From Neelides folsomi (lineage: Eukaryota > Arthropoda > Collembola > Neelipleona > Neelidae): 64,000 bases of DNA. The notes beneath the pieces are model-generated. The model worked only from the letters and a program-made list of their open reading frames with translations, searched no databases and was not told the DNA's origin. The stretch lies in NCBI GenBank assembly GCA_034687125.1, contig JAQGBZ010000249.1, positions 29,351-93,350 on the forward strand. The letters are read 5' to 3'. The translations under genes and the position numbers were made by a program. Below, piece after piece: positions 15,301 to 27,300 of this stretch (positions are counted from its first letter, which is position 1; each line of letters begins with the position of its first letter).

Positions 15301-18300
15301 ATGGTTCAGCTTGTACAAACACATTTTGCATTGTTTCAATCTCAAGCTGTTGAAAATTTAAGTCAAGGTTTTCGAATTTCTCATAATTGAGAAGAAAGAA
15401 GGTTTTGGATTGTTGGATTTGATCAGGTCAATCAGCGCGAATCTTCAAGTGATTCCAAGTGATGATTTCATGATTTCAATGACGGTTTAAGGAGATCGTG
15501 ATGGGAATGTATTGGAAAAGATGATCCCAATCACCTCACCTGCATGTGCACTACAATATGAATCAATGAATCATGTTCATGAGATCTAATATTGAAATGA
15601 GGTTAAATCCACCCAACACCTTTTCAAAAATCTGATGCACTTATTAATAATAAAAATAACACATTTACAGATATTTACCATTTTTAGCAAAATTTCGCTT
15701 GTTCTATAGGCTCCTAATATTGTAATATATATTAGAACGCTCTTTCCATTTCTATCAAATATTATTTACACAACTATTAATAATAAAAACTTGTTAAAAA
15801 TGAATATGTGACGTAATTAGAAGGGAGTTTACCGCCGATTTGGTAATAAATCAAAATTCGTGAGACTTTGGTTGGGCCGATGTGAAGTTGTAAGTCATAA
15901 TACAAAAGTTGTTCCTAAATGAAAAGTTTAACTGTTCATTGACTTTAATCAACATGGGCAAAGGTGACCCACCCAATGAATGTAAATTGTAAATTCATAA
16001 AAATAGGTCTATAAATAACTGTCCCTTTGACACACCTGTGCGGTTCAAATGGCTTTTCCTCATTTCCCATTAGGATTCAGAATTCCCTCACGGAATTCTC
16101 CTTTGCCCCTTTTTCCAAACTTCGCTTCCTCAATTCCATCCCTCGCTGTTGTAGGATTTTAATTATTTTCTTCCACCCTCTTGTTTCTATTAAAGTATGG
16201 GCCATTTCTTGCATAATGAAATGGAATTTGGAGAATCTAACCAGTTTGGGAAATAAACAATTAAATCGTGGAAAATTAATTTTCAAACACTAATGAATTT
16301 CTACGTATTTTATTCCCTATCTTATTCTTCTCTCTCAATCTCAACCCTTCCCTTTGTCTTAAATAATAAAAATATTGTAATATTTAATATTTTAATACTT
16401 AACTCGTGACTTTTGTTTGGGCATTATTTTTTTAACTTCCACGCTCCCATTTCCTTATAGGAATCGAATCCCAATGTGAATGGAGATAAATAAAAATGGA
16501 TTCAATCGAGAAGTCAACTTCCTTAATAATTTACACCTTCGCCCTTTTCAAACCTCGTGAATAAGAACTTATGCAAATGAGGATTTAATGAGATCTTAAA
16601 CTGATTAACAAATTAAAATGTTGATTTAATTTTCCTATATGGAATACCTTTTAAAATGCATTAGAATGCACACACGCGTCTTACGCTTTTCTATTAAATA
16701 GATTAAATACACACGGGCACATAATTGTATTTAATTGTAAGTAGAGATAAAAAAATATGAGTTTGCTATTTATATTATATATTTTATACATAATGAATGG
16801 GATGTAAAAAATGAAACTTTTCTTTTCTCAGATTGATTGATAATGAGGAGATCGACTTCATTAATCCTCATTTTCTCATTAATTTCCCCTCAAGTCTTGA
16901 AAGTGCGCTTAAAGGAGTTAAAGATAAAAGTGCGGGATGGAGGAAGTGAGAAAGAATGAGAGGAATCTCAGAATATTCCCTTTGACTTCTCTCCAATCCT
17001 TTTAACTTCAATTTAACTTCTATTTAACTTTATTTAACTTCTATGTATACTTGCATTTAAATTGTACTTCTTGTACATTGTACTTCTCTTGCACTTCTCA
17101 TTTACTTGTTACAATTTCTTATAACTTCTCTTTACTTGGATCCACATGAGGAGTTAAACCGATGGAAAGATTAAACTAAACAAAAATGTAAAGATAAAAC
17201 CTCGCCACCAAAACACACATACGATGAATTATTTTATTATTCAATCCACTTCCTTTAAAAAACAACAAGATATTAAATATTTAATAAGTGTGCTAATGGA
17301 CTCACAATCTGAACAACACTTTGTGTATAAAATCTTTATAAAACTTTATGTATAATTTTCTCAAGTGAAAATTCATCAACCCAATATAGTACTCAAAACA
17401 CACAAAGGTTTAAAAAGTTGAAAAAATGCACACTTGCAATTTTAGGCATTTGCATTTATAAATACAGTCATTGGTGTCAACAGGTTGTTTATATTTTTCT
17501 TAGAGATTTTTCTTTAATTACATTTTAAATTCCTTTCCAATTCCTTTACAAACATGTAATTAGATTCGTATAAATAAAGATGGGATCTTTGAAGAATGAC
17601 TTTAAAAGAGAAGGTGGATTTATGCAAAAAGTAAATAGTTAACTAATAGTGCTATATTAGTTCTGGCAAATACTGGTAATAGACAGAAAGGGAAATTTGC
17701 CATTTTTAAGTCTCGTACGTGATTTGAAGAAATTGAAGAAGCTTAAAAATGACGTTTAGCTTTTTAAACACTTGGGCCGTTCACGTCCCTGTGGTTTCCT
17801 TTCCAACTCATCAGACATTCAAGTCAAAGTGAAATCTCCTAAGACTCTCATAAACAATAAATCCCAAGGCTGAGTCAAAATCTTCATTCCAATAATACAA
17901 TACTCAATTTTACAAAAGCAACGTAAAAAATCAAAAAGTTTCCAAAGTTAAAAAAAAGTTAAAAAAATAACTTAGAGTTAAAGAAGTTAAATACTTCAAT
18001 GTGGTTAATTTTGTTATTTGTTTATTCTTAAACCCAATTACATACTGTTATTAACTTTCAATATTCCTTGTTCTCTGATTAGAGAAGGGAAAAGTTGAAA
18101 TTATTAATGACTCGTAATGAACCTCGTTCTGGTGATGTTTTCAAAGGTCGGACAATCAATTTAGGGCATAAAAACTGAAGAGAAATTGAAGAATATTGAA
18201 GATAGATACAATATGTTTATAATGGGATTTGAAGTTTTTGATTGACGGTTTGGGAAAAAATGTCAAAAGATCATGATGGAAAGTTCGGGATTTGGGATTG

Positions 18301-21300
18301 AGTAACTTTTGATGGACGACCGAGGGAAATTTCCCCACAGAATGTATAAAATCCATACATACATGAAATCCATAAAGATTTGGGATGAAGAAACTTGCGG
18401 TTTGGGGATGACACTTTTGCTCCAATTGTCTTTTAAGAACCCTACGTGTGCATTGAATAACTTCTGATGGGAATTTTTCAAAGCGAAAGCGAATGAGAAA
18501 AAAAATTATTCATTTTGGTCTCATCATTTGAACCATGTTATGTTGTGAGAAGTTTCATGCTTATTTGTTAAACATTAAAACTACCTGTATTAGAATATTA
18601 TTATATTAAGCAGATAGAAACTCATATAACAAGTGTGGTTACATACATGATATACGACATAAATGCATATAGTAATACATTAATAAATGTCAGTATCATA
18701 CTTATACATTATGCTTTTAGTAATATTAGGATAGAATCGGTAAAGCTAAAGTTAGAAGCGAATATATCAAAATATTAAATATTATGTCTAGAAGGGTTTT
18801 CTTTTCTTATCATAGGTTCATTTACCCGACACTATGAAAAAAACCAGAGGGAGGGGAAATCTTTAACAATAGGAAAATAATGAGATGTTCCGAGTTCTCC
18901 TACTTGAGCTGATTCAACTCCTCTCTTGTAACGATAATTCACAATGGCCGTTTGAGGAAAAATTTGAAAAACATCTTTTTAACGCGTCTTTCGTCCATTT
19001 TAACTCCCCTTGTGCGACAATGCAAATATTCCTGTCTGGATAAGTGAAATAAGAAGTTGATCAATAAATTACCTTTGACAAAGTTGAGCGGCTCTTTCCC
19101 AAGAATGTCTAATGCTAAAATACTTGTAACAATGAAGTCCGTGTAATTCCCAACCTATAAAATAGAAAAACACAATTATAAACAAACACGATAAAATTAA
19201 ATTAAATATCATTAAATAATTAAAGATGAATTATGATAATATTAAATAATTAATTATAATTCGATAATCACAAATAGTTTTATTTTAAAATATTAAATTA
19301 AAGCTATTTACTAATTAATAATAATGTAGTAGACGATCGAATGGCTAAATATTTAAAGAATAAAGATAAACCACCCGTGAGATGAATCCACCCATTAATT
19401 TTAAATACAATTTACAATGCAATTAAATGAAGGTGAACATTTAGTTAAACATCCATTGTCGTATTTTTTTCTTCCAAATCTCCAACATCTTTGTTTCTGG
19501 ATGATGATGGTGATGGTTGGAATATGTAATTGTGCAGGATGTGATTGTGATTTTGCGATTGTGTGACGGACCTGAGCCGGTTATTAAAATGGAGGATTTG
19601 GTGAATGAAAATGTAATGAGAGTTTTGAGTTTGGATTCCCCTGTGGTCGCCTCGGCTCTTCAGGTTCATTAAGAAAAGAGTTTGGCCCGATTTGAGCCCA
19701 AGATGTGTGTCATGAGGTGGATTGATTCCTCCAACACTCCCTTCACATACCCCCATTGTTCGTAGACGAACAACGCGGCCATTCAAACCCCGTCCAACAA
19801 AACTCACACAAATCCCATAGCCCAAAGTGCCCAAACCCAGACAAAACTCATAGTCCAGACCATATGCATTTATGTATTTTATATAGAGACAACGCGTACA
19901 CAAATTGATACAGAGTTCCTACACAGCTCGTACAAAACTTTCATACAATGACCATGATGTCGCGTTCAACCTCCAATTCACAATTCAGTTCTTTGAGTGA
20001 GTTTTCGGCCCTTGCAGTAGTCAAATGGCTCAAATGGGTCCAATGGACGTTCAATTGTACGCGTTGAACATAATGGGAAAAGACTTATCAGAATAAAATC
20101 TATCCTTAAAGGAACACTTTGAACCGCCACACCCATACACCTTCACTCACCTATCAATTAAAGACTCCAATGCATTACCATGTGAAACTCTGAAGTTAGC
20201 TTATGAAGTATTAATTTAATATGTGAATATTGTGAGCCAATTCATATATGAATATTCTTCATATTCTTCATATGAGGTTTCTTATATTCATAAGAACCAG
20301 TCAATTGAGGATGTTTTGTATGAAGGGAAATCGTCTAGACTTGGTTATTATGTCAATGAGAGAAACTTGGTTATAATATTTAGGATGGGATTAGTAGGCT
20401 AATGGCATTTACATTATTAACAAACAAAATGATGTTTCCTGAATGAATTCATATCATTGTCAGTTTGTCACTTTAATGGACTTGCACTTGATTAAATACA
20501 TACATAAATTAAATTAAAAATTAAATACATGGAAAAATACAGTACATTAAATGTTAAATCGATTTGTGCATTTGTGTTTAAGTTAAATTGTATGATAAAC
20601 CTCAGCTTACAATTATGTATTTAAACCATTTAACCAGGTAAGCTCATTTGATTGGATTTTAAGGATTTGTAAAGTGGACAGTGTTAAATTCGTGAGAGGG
20701 AAATTAACTATTCATGCGAATCTGTTGATAGGAAAACAATTAAGAAAGGTTAAGGGATTTATGGATTTAGACCTTGTAAAAATGACAATGCGGTTGAGAA
20801 ATGAATAACAAAATTTAATTCCTTAATGCAATTCTCTCTTCCTTATAGCTTAAGTTATTCATATAACAGCTTATATGTTAAGTACAGCTTTGGAGTTCCA
20901 TTTAAGATCTGTACAACGTATGGAGGTTTATGTACTTAAACTACTTTAACAATGTACTTTATTGTTCTTTGGTTGATTATGAAAACTGTCGGGACTTGAA
21001 TAGTTATCTTGCATTAAATATCCTTCACCTTCACCGAGTGTTAATTTCTTTCGACCAAATTCCTCACATTCTCCCGACACTTATTCAAAGTATGATAATG
21101 TGTTTATGACCTTATTAAATACAAAATTGTCCAAAGTGCCTACACCTTTTTTAATTTATCAAACTGAATAAATTACTTTTTTATCCTTTTCCGATATCAT
21201 AATTTATAAATGGTCATTTAAACTCATTTGATAAAAGTGTCTTATAAAATAAGTTGTAAAATATTTTAATATGGTTTCAGCGTTAGCACGATTATAAATT

Positions 21301-24300
21301 AAGATGTAAATGTCTTATAAAGTAAGATGTAAAATGTCTTATACATATTTTTGTATAGATTTTAGTGTATGTATGAAATGATGCAAAATTTGTATTTAAA
21401 TGTATGTAAATAATGAATAATCGTTGAATCACTTAAAGAAGGCGAGAGATGGGCGGATATGCAGAACAATGAATTTCGTGGCCCATATGCATCTCGATGT
21501 AGGCGGATGCGGAAAGTAGATGAACATAATGGTGGATTTGTCTACAACCATGACTCACTTAAACCTCACTGTATATCTTTTCACAATATTCGCCACTCAT
21601 AAACTAACGCATATATTGGAATGATTACCTTCTACAAGTTTATACCTACAAGTTTACCTTAAGCATTTTCACCCAAATTGTCTTAACATTTTTCCTCTCG
21701 GGCATTTCCTATTTGATTATGCACGATACCTTTGCAATAATTTATCAACGGCTCAACACGTCCCTTTGGCCCATTCATAAAAAGTAGATTTGAGTGTATT
21801 GATGAAATTGGATCAAAGGCCTATATACATTACAGTATAAAATTATAGCTAAGTTAGCTAACTGAGTTAATGAGGATTTATACATATAGTGACCGAACAG
21901 TTGAAGGCTATATTGGTAAAGCTATATGTTATGTATATTAAATATAATATCGCCCGCATCGTCAATTTCCTCTCAAATTGGGCAAGATGAAAATGTTGTA
22001 GTTGTAGGGCAAAGCTTTATAAAATAAGCCTTTATATAACTAGTAAATTGAAGGTTTTTTAAATGAAGCTTATTGAGCTGAAATTGAAGTGGTGAATGAA
22101 GAGCTTTTGGAGCCGACGGATGAATTACGCGAATTGAATGCGTGAAGTTGAGGAGAAATATCTGTATATGAATGTATATGAATTTATTATGAATTGATGT
22201 AAAGTAAATTGGTTGAGGAACTTTTTTCATGTAGAGCTTCTCGGTGATGGTTGGAGGGATGGAAGTTGTTGGGATAAGAAATGTAAATACATTCGTGGGG
22301 ATTGTAAGTGGGAAGGGTCAAAGTTGAGGTAATAATTTGCAGAGGAGGAATGCGGTGGAAAGACGCCTCAAGAAATTCACCTCAAAACATCTCCCGACCC
22401 AAATTCGCGCCCAAATTCACTCAACACTCTTTCCAAAACTCTTCAATGAAGTCGACAATGAATTCGAGTAACAATTCCAATACAACTATTCGTATAGGAG
22501 AATTCATATAATTCGTATCTGTATATATGGTACATTGGAATTAAGGGCGATGGGGACAACAATGGGAAGAAAATCTTCAATGTTTTCCCATAGGTTTAAA
22601 AACCAAGCTTTTAAACTTCATCCCTTCAATTATCCTTCCTTCAATTATCCCTATCAATTATTTAAATCAATGTTTAGCATTAAACTCGGGACTTGTAATT
22701 CTTTTATAAAGTCAAGATTCAACATGGGTTTTACAAATTGCATGTGTGTTAATTTTAATGGGTATTTTGAAACACCTCACGACCAAATTAAAATTTCTAT
22801 TTCAATTTCATATTTAACGACCTAACAATGGCTGAACAAATATCCTTCAATTTTTAATAACTCTTCTTATTTATATTCCTTATTAAACCCTTGGTCCAAT
22901 TGAATTGGAAGGGAAAGCTGGCAATTAAAATTTTAAAATATTGGTTCTTAATTCTTAACTTTCCCATTGAGTTCAAATGCGATTTTATTTAATTCCAATA
23001 TACAGTTAAATACCGTTGAACATTTAATTGTAATTGCGTAGCTGCGTTGAAGCTCCGTTGAATAAATGGAGTAAAAAAGGAGATTTAATTGAGTTCTGCT
23101 CAGAAGGAGCTTTGGATAATTTCGAGGTTTTGGGAAGAGTTTTGGGAAGAGTGTTTGGGAAGAGTTTTGTGGATGTGTTTTGGGAAGAGTTTCTGGGATG
23201 ATTTTCTGAGAATGGTTTTAGGGAAAAGTTTTTGGTCAAAGTTAATAATCGAAGGGCTGAGGAATTTTGTTGATGTTTTCTCCCTTATTTGGCTCAAGGT
23301 GATGATGAGAATAGTTAAAGAGAATTGACCTTTTCATTTTGTAAGTGTGACAACCCGTGGTGGGCTGGTGGAAAACACAATGGAACTTTTCAAATGTAGG
23401 CTTTGAGGTGACAGGGAAGTTCCTATTTTCGAAACACTCAGACTTCTACCTGGAATCTCCAAATGCACCTTGCATGAATAATTTAAAAGACACAATGAAT
23501 TCTCCATTAACTCACCTATTAACTCTCCTGTTAACACTTTTTTCACCCCTTGGATGATTTAACTGCACGAGCTGGATTTATTTATGAAGATGGCCAAGTT
23601 CTCTCATTGTGAATTCTCACAAATATCCAAATTAGGTAAATGAGTTTTATATTCCCATCATTAGAAAGAACCATTTACTTTACTAAGGAATTGAAGATAG
23701 GGAGAGTAATAGAAAAAATCCTTCTTTTTCTTCCTTCAATTAAGTGCAGTTAATCTCATTCATTCATAATATTAAGTAGTACATAATTGAATTACATACA
23801 TACAAAAGTACATATTTGTATTACTTAAGTATACATACAGTATACTATATGTATGCAATGTGGATGCAACCTGCATTGATATTTTATATTGAATCTCGGT
23901 GGTTTATCTTTATTTCCTAAAATGCCTTTCGTTACATAAGGAATTAGCCCATAAGAGGAAACTTGATGGTTAAAATCAATTTTAGTTTGGTAATGCTAAA
24001 GATGAGAATGAATGGAATTTCACAAGGAAATAAAAAACGTGTCACTCACCATTTGGACATTGAAATAATGTTGAGTCCTGAAATAAATAGAACATAAAAT
24101 TATAATTAAATCCAACAAATGATGAAAAAAGAAAGGACTTTTTCTAATCTTGATAATGTAAGAAAAGGACGATATTTTATTTATAAATTCAAGTAGGTTG
24201 CAAATCTTCATGTTGAAAATTATTCATTGTTAATACAATAAATCGTTTGAAAGAAGAGGAAGAATTGAAAGGAATAATAAAAAAGGAATTGTTTTTTTCT

Positions 24301-24398
24301 TCATGTATTTTTACCTGGCTGGCGATGAGATTGAATGCAGTTAAGGCTGCGAATAAAAGGCCTTGCGTAGCCGCCGTCCTCCGCCACGACGACCGCAT
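1..24398 (-). CDS. Uninflatable-like multidomain extracellular protein, 5' part of gene (C-terminus beyond window)
   Basis: Coding exons in transcript order are 24398-24315, 24077-24050, 19154-19073, 7640-7309, 7221-6992, 6874-6524, 6403-6199, 5474-5305, 2135-1967, 1771-1592, 1479-1297, 1173-991, 792-413 and 309-1. They total 2886 nt, exactly 962 codons, with all phases matching. Domains: signal peptide (1-28), C-type lectin (about 34-173), LDLa (about 173-210), CUB1 (213-320), CUB2 (324-437), CUB3 (438-550), sushi 1-4 (551-790), calcium-binding EGF (791-830), discoidin/F5/8C (865 to edge). The order resembles Drosophila Uninflatable, an apical epithelial matrix protein affecting tracheal growth and Notch signalling; this assignment is inferred from architecture only. 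The rest of the protein lies left of base 1. Another lectin-CUB-sushi protein is possible, but extracellular location is secure. Confidence 0.88.
413..792 (-). CDS. Sushi domain 4 plus calcium-binding EGF
   Basis: Sushi 4 runs from [11 protein letters not shown] to ELPVCE. It is followed directly by the calcium-binding EGF start DVDEC, with the Asx-hydroxylation pattern C.N....F.C.C ([12 protein letters not shown]), then a Ser-rich linker. The acceptor at about 792 is the only weaker boundary, but it keeps phase. Confidence 0.85.
991..1173 (-). CDS. Sushi domain 3 exon
   Basis: It has [40 protein letters not shown]: a complete sushi repeat. The donor is GTAAGT. Confidence 0.88.
1297..1479 (-). 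CDS. Sushi domain 2 exon
   Basis: It has [33 protein letters not shown]: a complete sushi repeat flanked by phase-1 introns. Confidence 0.88.
1592..1771 (-). CDS. Sushi (CCP) domain 1 exon
   Basis: It starts DCPVL and has the four-cysteine sushi pattern (CP...VTFSCPTG...[10 protein letters not shown]...PDCQ). Both ends are phase 1, like the next two sushi exons, so each module is one shuffled exon. Confidence 0.87.
1967..2135 (-). CDS. CUB3 second half
   Basis: It encodes [15 protein letters not shown] and ends [20 protein letters not shown], the CUB C-terminal strands. The donor CCG|GTAATT splits a codon completed in the sushi 1 exon. Confidence 0.83.
2136..5304 (-). other. Intron inside CUB3 of the Uninflatable-like gene
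   Basis: About 3.2 kb of AT-rich sequence. Apart from a TCAATTG tandem repeat at 4604-4637 and an 8-bp inverted repeat (TTACACAG at 2311, CTGTGTAA at 2332), no exon or gene was recognised. Confidence 0.6.
4604..4637. repeat. TCAATTG short tandem repeat
   Basis: Four to five near-perfect heptamers (TCAATTG, partly ATCAATTG) in the CUB3 intron. Confidence 0.7.
5305..5474 (-). CDS. CUB3 first half
   Basis: It opens [20 protein letters not shown] and continues through a second cysteine (QECTYLI) to [13 protein letters not shown], joining VFDGSS of the next exon in phase 0 across a 3.2-kb intron. Confidence 0.83.
5475..6198 (-). other. Intron between CUB2 and CUB3 exons
   Basis: This 724-bp intron has an unusually low stop-codon density at 5600-6070 on both strands, but the translations match no family I recognise and no gene is called. 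Confidence 0.5.
6199..6403 (-). CDS. CUB2 second half
   Basis: It reads [20 protein letters not shown] and ends [17 protein letters not shown], the standard CUB ending (S....GF...Y). It continues in phase from the preceding exon (LK|VEDF). Confidence 0.85.
6524..6874 (-). CDS. CUB1 second half and CUB2 first half
   Basis: The CUB1 half has [21 protein letters not shown]2 opens with CGGNL and has [17 protein letters not shown], a textbook CUB start. Acceptor TTATTTTAG, donor AAG|GTATGA, phase 0. Confidence 0.85.
6992..7221 (-). CDS. LDL-receptor class A repeat plus start of CUB1
   Basis: The LDLa signature is [18 protein letters not shown] followed by GDESDELDC, with six cysteines counting the one in the previous exon and the acidic calcium cage DxSDE. 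It then reads into CUB1: [19 protein letters not shown], the typical SPGYPxxYP strand. Confidence 0.88.
7309..7640 (-). CDS. C-type lectin domain, C-terminal part
   Basis: It contains NFWLGF (WIGL-type core strand), [12 protein letters not shown] and the closing W-E-L-T-T-C.......F-V-C motif. A canonical EPN or QPD triplet is not present; QPN is the closest, so calcium-dependent sugar binding is uncertain. The exon end carries the first cysteine of the following LDLa module (ACPQG). Confidence 0.88.
9996..10030. repeat. Palindrome and inverted repeat
   Basis: TTGACCCTC (9996-10004) is the exact reverse complement of GAGGGTCAA (10022-10030). The left part overlaps a perfect 12-bp palindrome, ACCCTCGAGGGT (9999-10010). 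Confidence 0.7.
10168..10214. repeat. CAATTCCA-type short tandem repeat
   Basis: Several imperfect copies of an approximately 12-nt unit (CAATTCCACTA / CAATTCAACTG). Confidence 0.6.
13667..13852 (-). CDS. Candidate short secreted peptide (hypothetical)
   Basis: A 61-codon ORF inside the large lectin intron, same strand as the host gene. It opens with a signal-like core ([13 protein letters not shown]), followed by a charged stretch with four Asp, then a basic tail with three cysteines ([17 protein letters not shown]). No family is recognised and there is no evidence of transcription. It may be chance. Confidence 0.2.
   Translation of the reverse strand: MLILILVVFISVFKEGQETAPRRVSSIFDDDDGSSIVGRLFKCVLRCRRYGSLFKPPCLRT
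14425..14545. repeat. TTTG/TGTG-rich low-complexity tract
   Basis: Repeated TGTGTTTGCA-like words. This makes neighbouring frames artificially open and cysteine-rich. Confidence 0.5.
16987..17135. repeat. Degenerate TTTAACTTCTA repeat tract
   Basis: Many imperfect copies of TTTAACTTC / TGTACTTCT-like words in about 150 bp. Confidence 0.6.
19073..19154 (-). CDS. C-type lectin domain, N-terminal half exon
   Basis: It encodes [12 protein letters not shown] and the segment [10 protein letters not shown]. This is the usual C-type lectin opening: W, first cysteines, then W..A...C in helix 1. The donor splits an Arg codon that is completed by the next exon, 11.4 kb away, giving [11 protein letters not shown]. 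Confidence 0.85.
22622..22650. repeat. Two-copy 13-nt tandem repeat
   Basis: CCTTCAATTATCC occurs twice in tandem with a one- or two-base junction. Confidence 0.6.
23129..23240. repeat. GGGAAGAGTTTT-type tandem repeat
   Basis: Imperfect copies of a 12-16-nt unit (TTTTGGGAAGAG) run through about 110 bp. Both strands stay open here because of the repeat, giving low-complexity translations that should not be called genes. Confidence 0.65.
24050..24077 (-). CDS. 28-nt microexon joining signal peptide to C-type lectin domain
   Basis: It is flanked by TTTATTTCAG and GTGAGTGA. It encodes [10 protein letters not shown] with the last codon split, and reads directly into the W-E-L-H-G-L-H-C start of the lectin fold in the next exon. 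At 28 nt, skipping it would shift the frame, so it should be constitutive. Confidence 0.8.
24315..24398 (-). CDS. First coding exon: signal peptide
   Basis: The exon encodes 28 residues: Met, a basic n-region (RSSWRR), a hydrophobic core ([14 protein letters not shown]) and a likely cleavage after IASQ. The start codon at 24398-24396 abuts a splice acceptor (TTTCTCTCTTGCAG), so the 5' UTR must come from an upstream exon or a trans-spliced leader. The donor is CAG|GTAAAA, phase 0. Confidence 0.85.
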
Positions 24399-27300
24399 CT
24401 GCAAGAGAGAAAAATCATTATTATTTTTATGAATCTTAAAAAGCGACAATTTGACGCGACTCATTAATTGTAAGTACAATACTCATTTAAAAAATTTTAT
24501 TTTGAGCTCTGTCTTATTTTGGTAGTTTGGGCAAAGGAGGAAGTGAGCCAACGACGGAACAACAATTATCTCCGCCTCTCACATCAAATTTAATCGCTTT
24601 GCTTACCATCCGAATCTTCCCTCATCCCACTTTAAACTGTTTCCTCTAAAAGGTCTTGAAATTTAATATTTACACGTGCGATCACAATTAAAATAATTAA
24701 AATAAAATTAACCATTGAGTCGGAAATTGGCAAATTGTTAAAAATTCATTTTCAATAATCTTTGAGGCAAGAGGCAACAGAATTAAAACTACTTAGTTTA
24801 TATTATTTTAATTAAATAAAATAATTTAAAAAAAATTAATTTGGCATTTAAAACTAACAATGGAATTTCATTGAAAATGTTCATTGAAATGTTCACATTC
24901 CAAAAGAAGCTTAAAATGTCATTTTGATAAATCTGGTAAAATTGTTGGTTGAATGGGAAGCTTAAAAATGTTTTGTAATGTAAATATGATTTATGAAGGG
25001 TGCACAGCACTCACATGACGCTTAAAATTTATTATCCACAAATGAATGCGTTGAATAATGAAAAATCTTAAAAATTCTTAAAGTTCATTTTTTACGTAAT
25101 AAAGGTCTTATGAGATGGGGACCGTTTTTTGCTCCATATAAAACTATTTACGTTATGGTTTACAACATTAAAAACCCTTGATTTATGATGATATAACCTC
25201 TGTAACATATTATGTGGAAGGGATATTATTATCTAAAAAATCACCGCTTCAGAGATCGTCTCTTTATTCCATAGGGTGAAGTGTGTAAATATAATGTTCA
25301 TTTGCATTCGTTTTTTTAGTTCCCTCGCCACCTTCGTCGTAACACTCTGATTGTGATTGTAATGAATGCAGATTTGGAGGAAAAAGAGAACATCATTCAA
25401 AAGTGCATTGTTACGGCCTTTTATGACTTGACAGAAGGAGAGAAGGAGGTTGACATTTTCTCACACGGTAATAAAAATGTAATAAATTCAATTCCTTCCT
25501 TAATGACCAAACTTTATAAAATAAAAACATTAAATTAATATATGGTTTTGATTAAATATAACAGATCCATTCTGTTAGGAACAACTATTATACAATATTC
25601 GTCATATTAATATTAAATACAATCACTGAAAATAATTCGAAAATTGAATATAAAATAATACTGGATTTTTAAAGTGTAGTTTATTTTAGATATTGGAAAA
25701 AATATTTAGTGCTTTTTCTTCATTTGATTTAGGATTAACTTATATTAAAATCCTATTTAATATAAATATTATATAATCTGTATATGAATATAATGTGCAT
25801 TAAAAAGTTAGTATGTGTAAGGTTTATTAAGATTTGTTCCTCGTGTAATTATTCCCGATGGTCGTGTCGTTTCTTGGAAGGAAAAAGCAGTTTGACCACC
25901 AGGGACTCGAATATGAGGTCATAGGAGACCATTGCCCTCCGTGTCCAGAACGCTCAGTCGAACGAGTCAATTCATTTACTTCCCGCAAATACAACCAAAC
26001 CACTCACTTCCCAACATTCCTCATCCATTTAATCATAATTTGATCCTTTGATCAATATTTTCAATATTATCATTTATTGAAACTTATAAAAATTCAATAT
26101 AATATAATTTGAGTTTAATAGCCCCGAATTCGTTTTATGTCTCTAATCATTATTTCCAGTTTGTTTTAATAATAATAACATTTTCCAATTTTATGTTCGA
26201 CTGACGTTGTTGGTAAACTCAAATTACATTGTGGCAGTTACAAGGAGTGAAGAATCATCTTGACATAATTCTTAGCTAATAATTGGGTAGTTTTATAAGT
26301 AAAAACGGATTTTTGAGAGTGAGATAAAGATGGTCGTGATTGTGAGGGTGAGGTCGGGTGAAGACGAGTTTTCTTCCCACTTTTTCTTCCCACCTCCTCG
26401 CATTCCACCAAGAGATTCAACCTCTTCCTACACGGATCCCAATGGGAATTCGACACGGAAAACGGGAAGGTGGCCTAATACCCAATTCACACATTATCAC
26501 TCCCCAACTACTACACACATCATTTCAAAGGGAAGTTTTTCAAAACTCCAACAGCAGCTTTTTCCCCTCAAAAAAATGAAAACCTCACATAAGATTTCTT
26601 ACTCATTTATTTATTCTTTTATTGTGAGTATAAACTACAGAAGATATATAGCCTTTGTTACATAAAGTTATATGAGCCCAATAAAGGGCAAATTGCTCTA
26701 TGGTTCATTCATAGCAAGACCAAGCCTTCATCATTGCAGTAGAACCGTTGAAAAATTGCAATTTAATTTTTGAGAATAAAAAATCATTTAAAAAATGTGC
26801 AAATGATTATTGGGCTATCTTTTTAATGGGTTTAAGAATGTGATTCATCATGCGTTTGCTTGGCCGTTGTTTGGATATTCCGCTAACGAGTTGTAAATAC
26901 CTTCAATATAACTCTCATTATTGTCCATCATAAAGGAGCCGGATGCGACCGTTTGGAAATTCATTATTTATTCAATTACATTATTAGCCCTTTTTTACGC
27001 ACACCCTCACTTTGTCTTCTTTGAATAGAATGAAATTTGTCTTACAGAATCTGTCACAATGGAACAAGTTACGCATTTACATGAGACATATTCTTGGTAC
27101 TAATATTATATCGTATACAGCTAAGAATGTTATATCATAATTACGCTGGATATAATATGTATTGTACTTATATCTACTAAATATATTTTTGTATATTTTA
27201 TAAGATTCGATATAATTCATCAAAGTAATAACGTAATAAGTATTAAAGTAAGTATAAGTGTAATTATGCAAGATTGTAATAGATTGTATTAATGTATGAG

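Larger units (their letters stand above)
7641..19072 (-). other. 11.4-kb intron splitting the C-type lectin domain
   Basis: The longest intron of the gene. It holds AT-rich filler, several low-complexity repeats (10168-10214, 14425-14545, 16987-17135), a 12-bp palindrome at 9999-10010 and a short ORF with signal-peptide character at 13667-13852. No nested gene is certain. Confidence 0.6.
19155..24049 (-). other. 4.9-kb intron before the lectin exon
   Basis: Mostly AT-rich noncoding sequence. It includes a 152-codon minus-strand open frame at 19445-19903 and a GGGAAGAGTTTT repeat at 23129-23240. Nothing is recognised as a gene. Confidence 0.55.

Noticed and set aside
16027-16293. 88-codon plus-strand frame
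   Set aside because: AT-rich chance frame with no domain, start context or splice signals.
23024-23328. Overlapping open frames on both strands (about 65-79 codons)
   Set aside because: They are produced by the GGGAAGAGTTTT repeat; the translations are low-complexity Lys/Ser/Gln strings.
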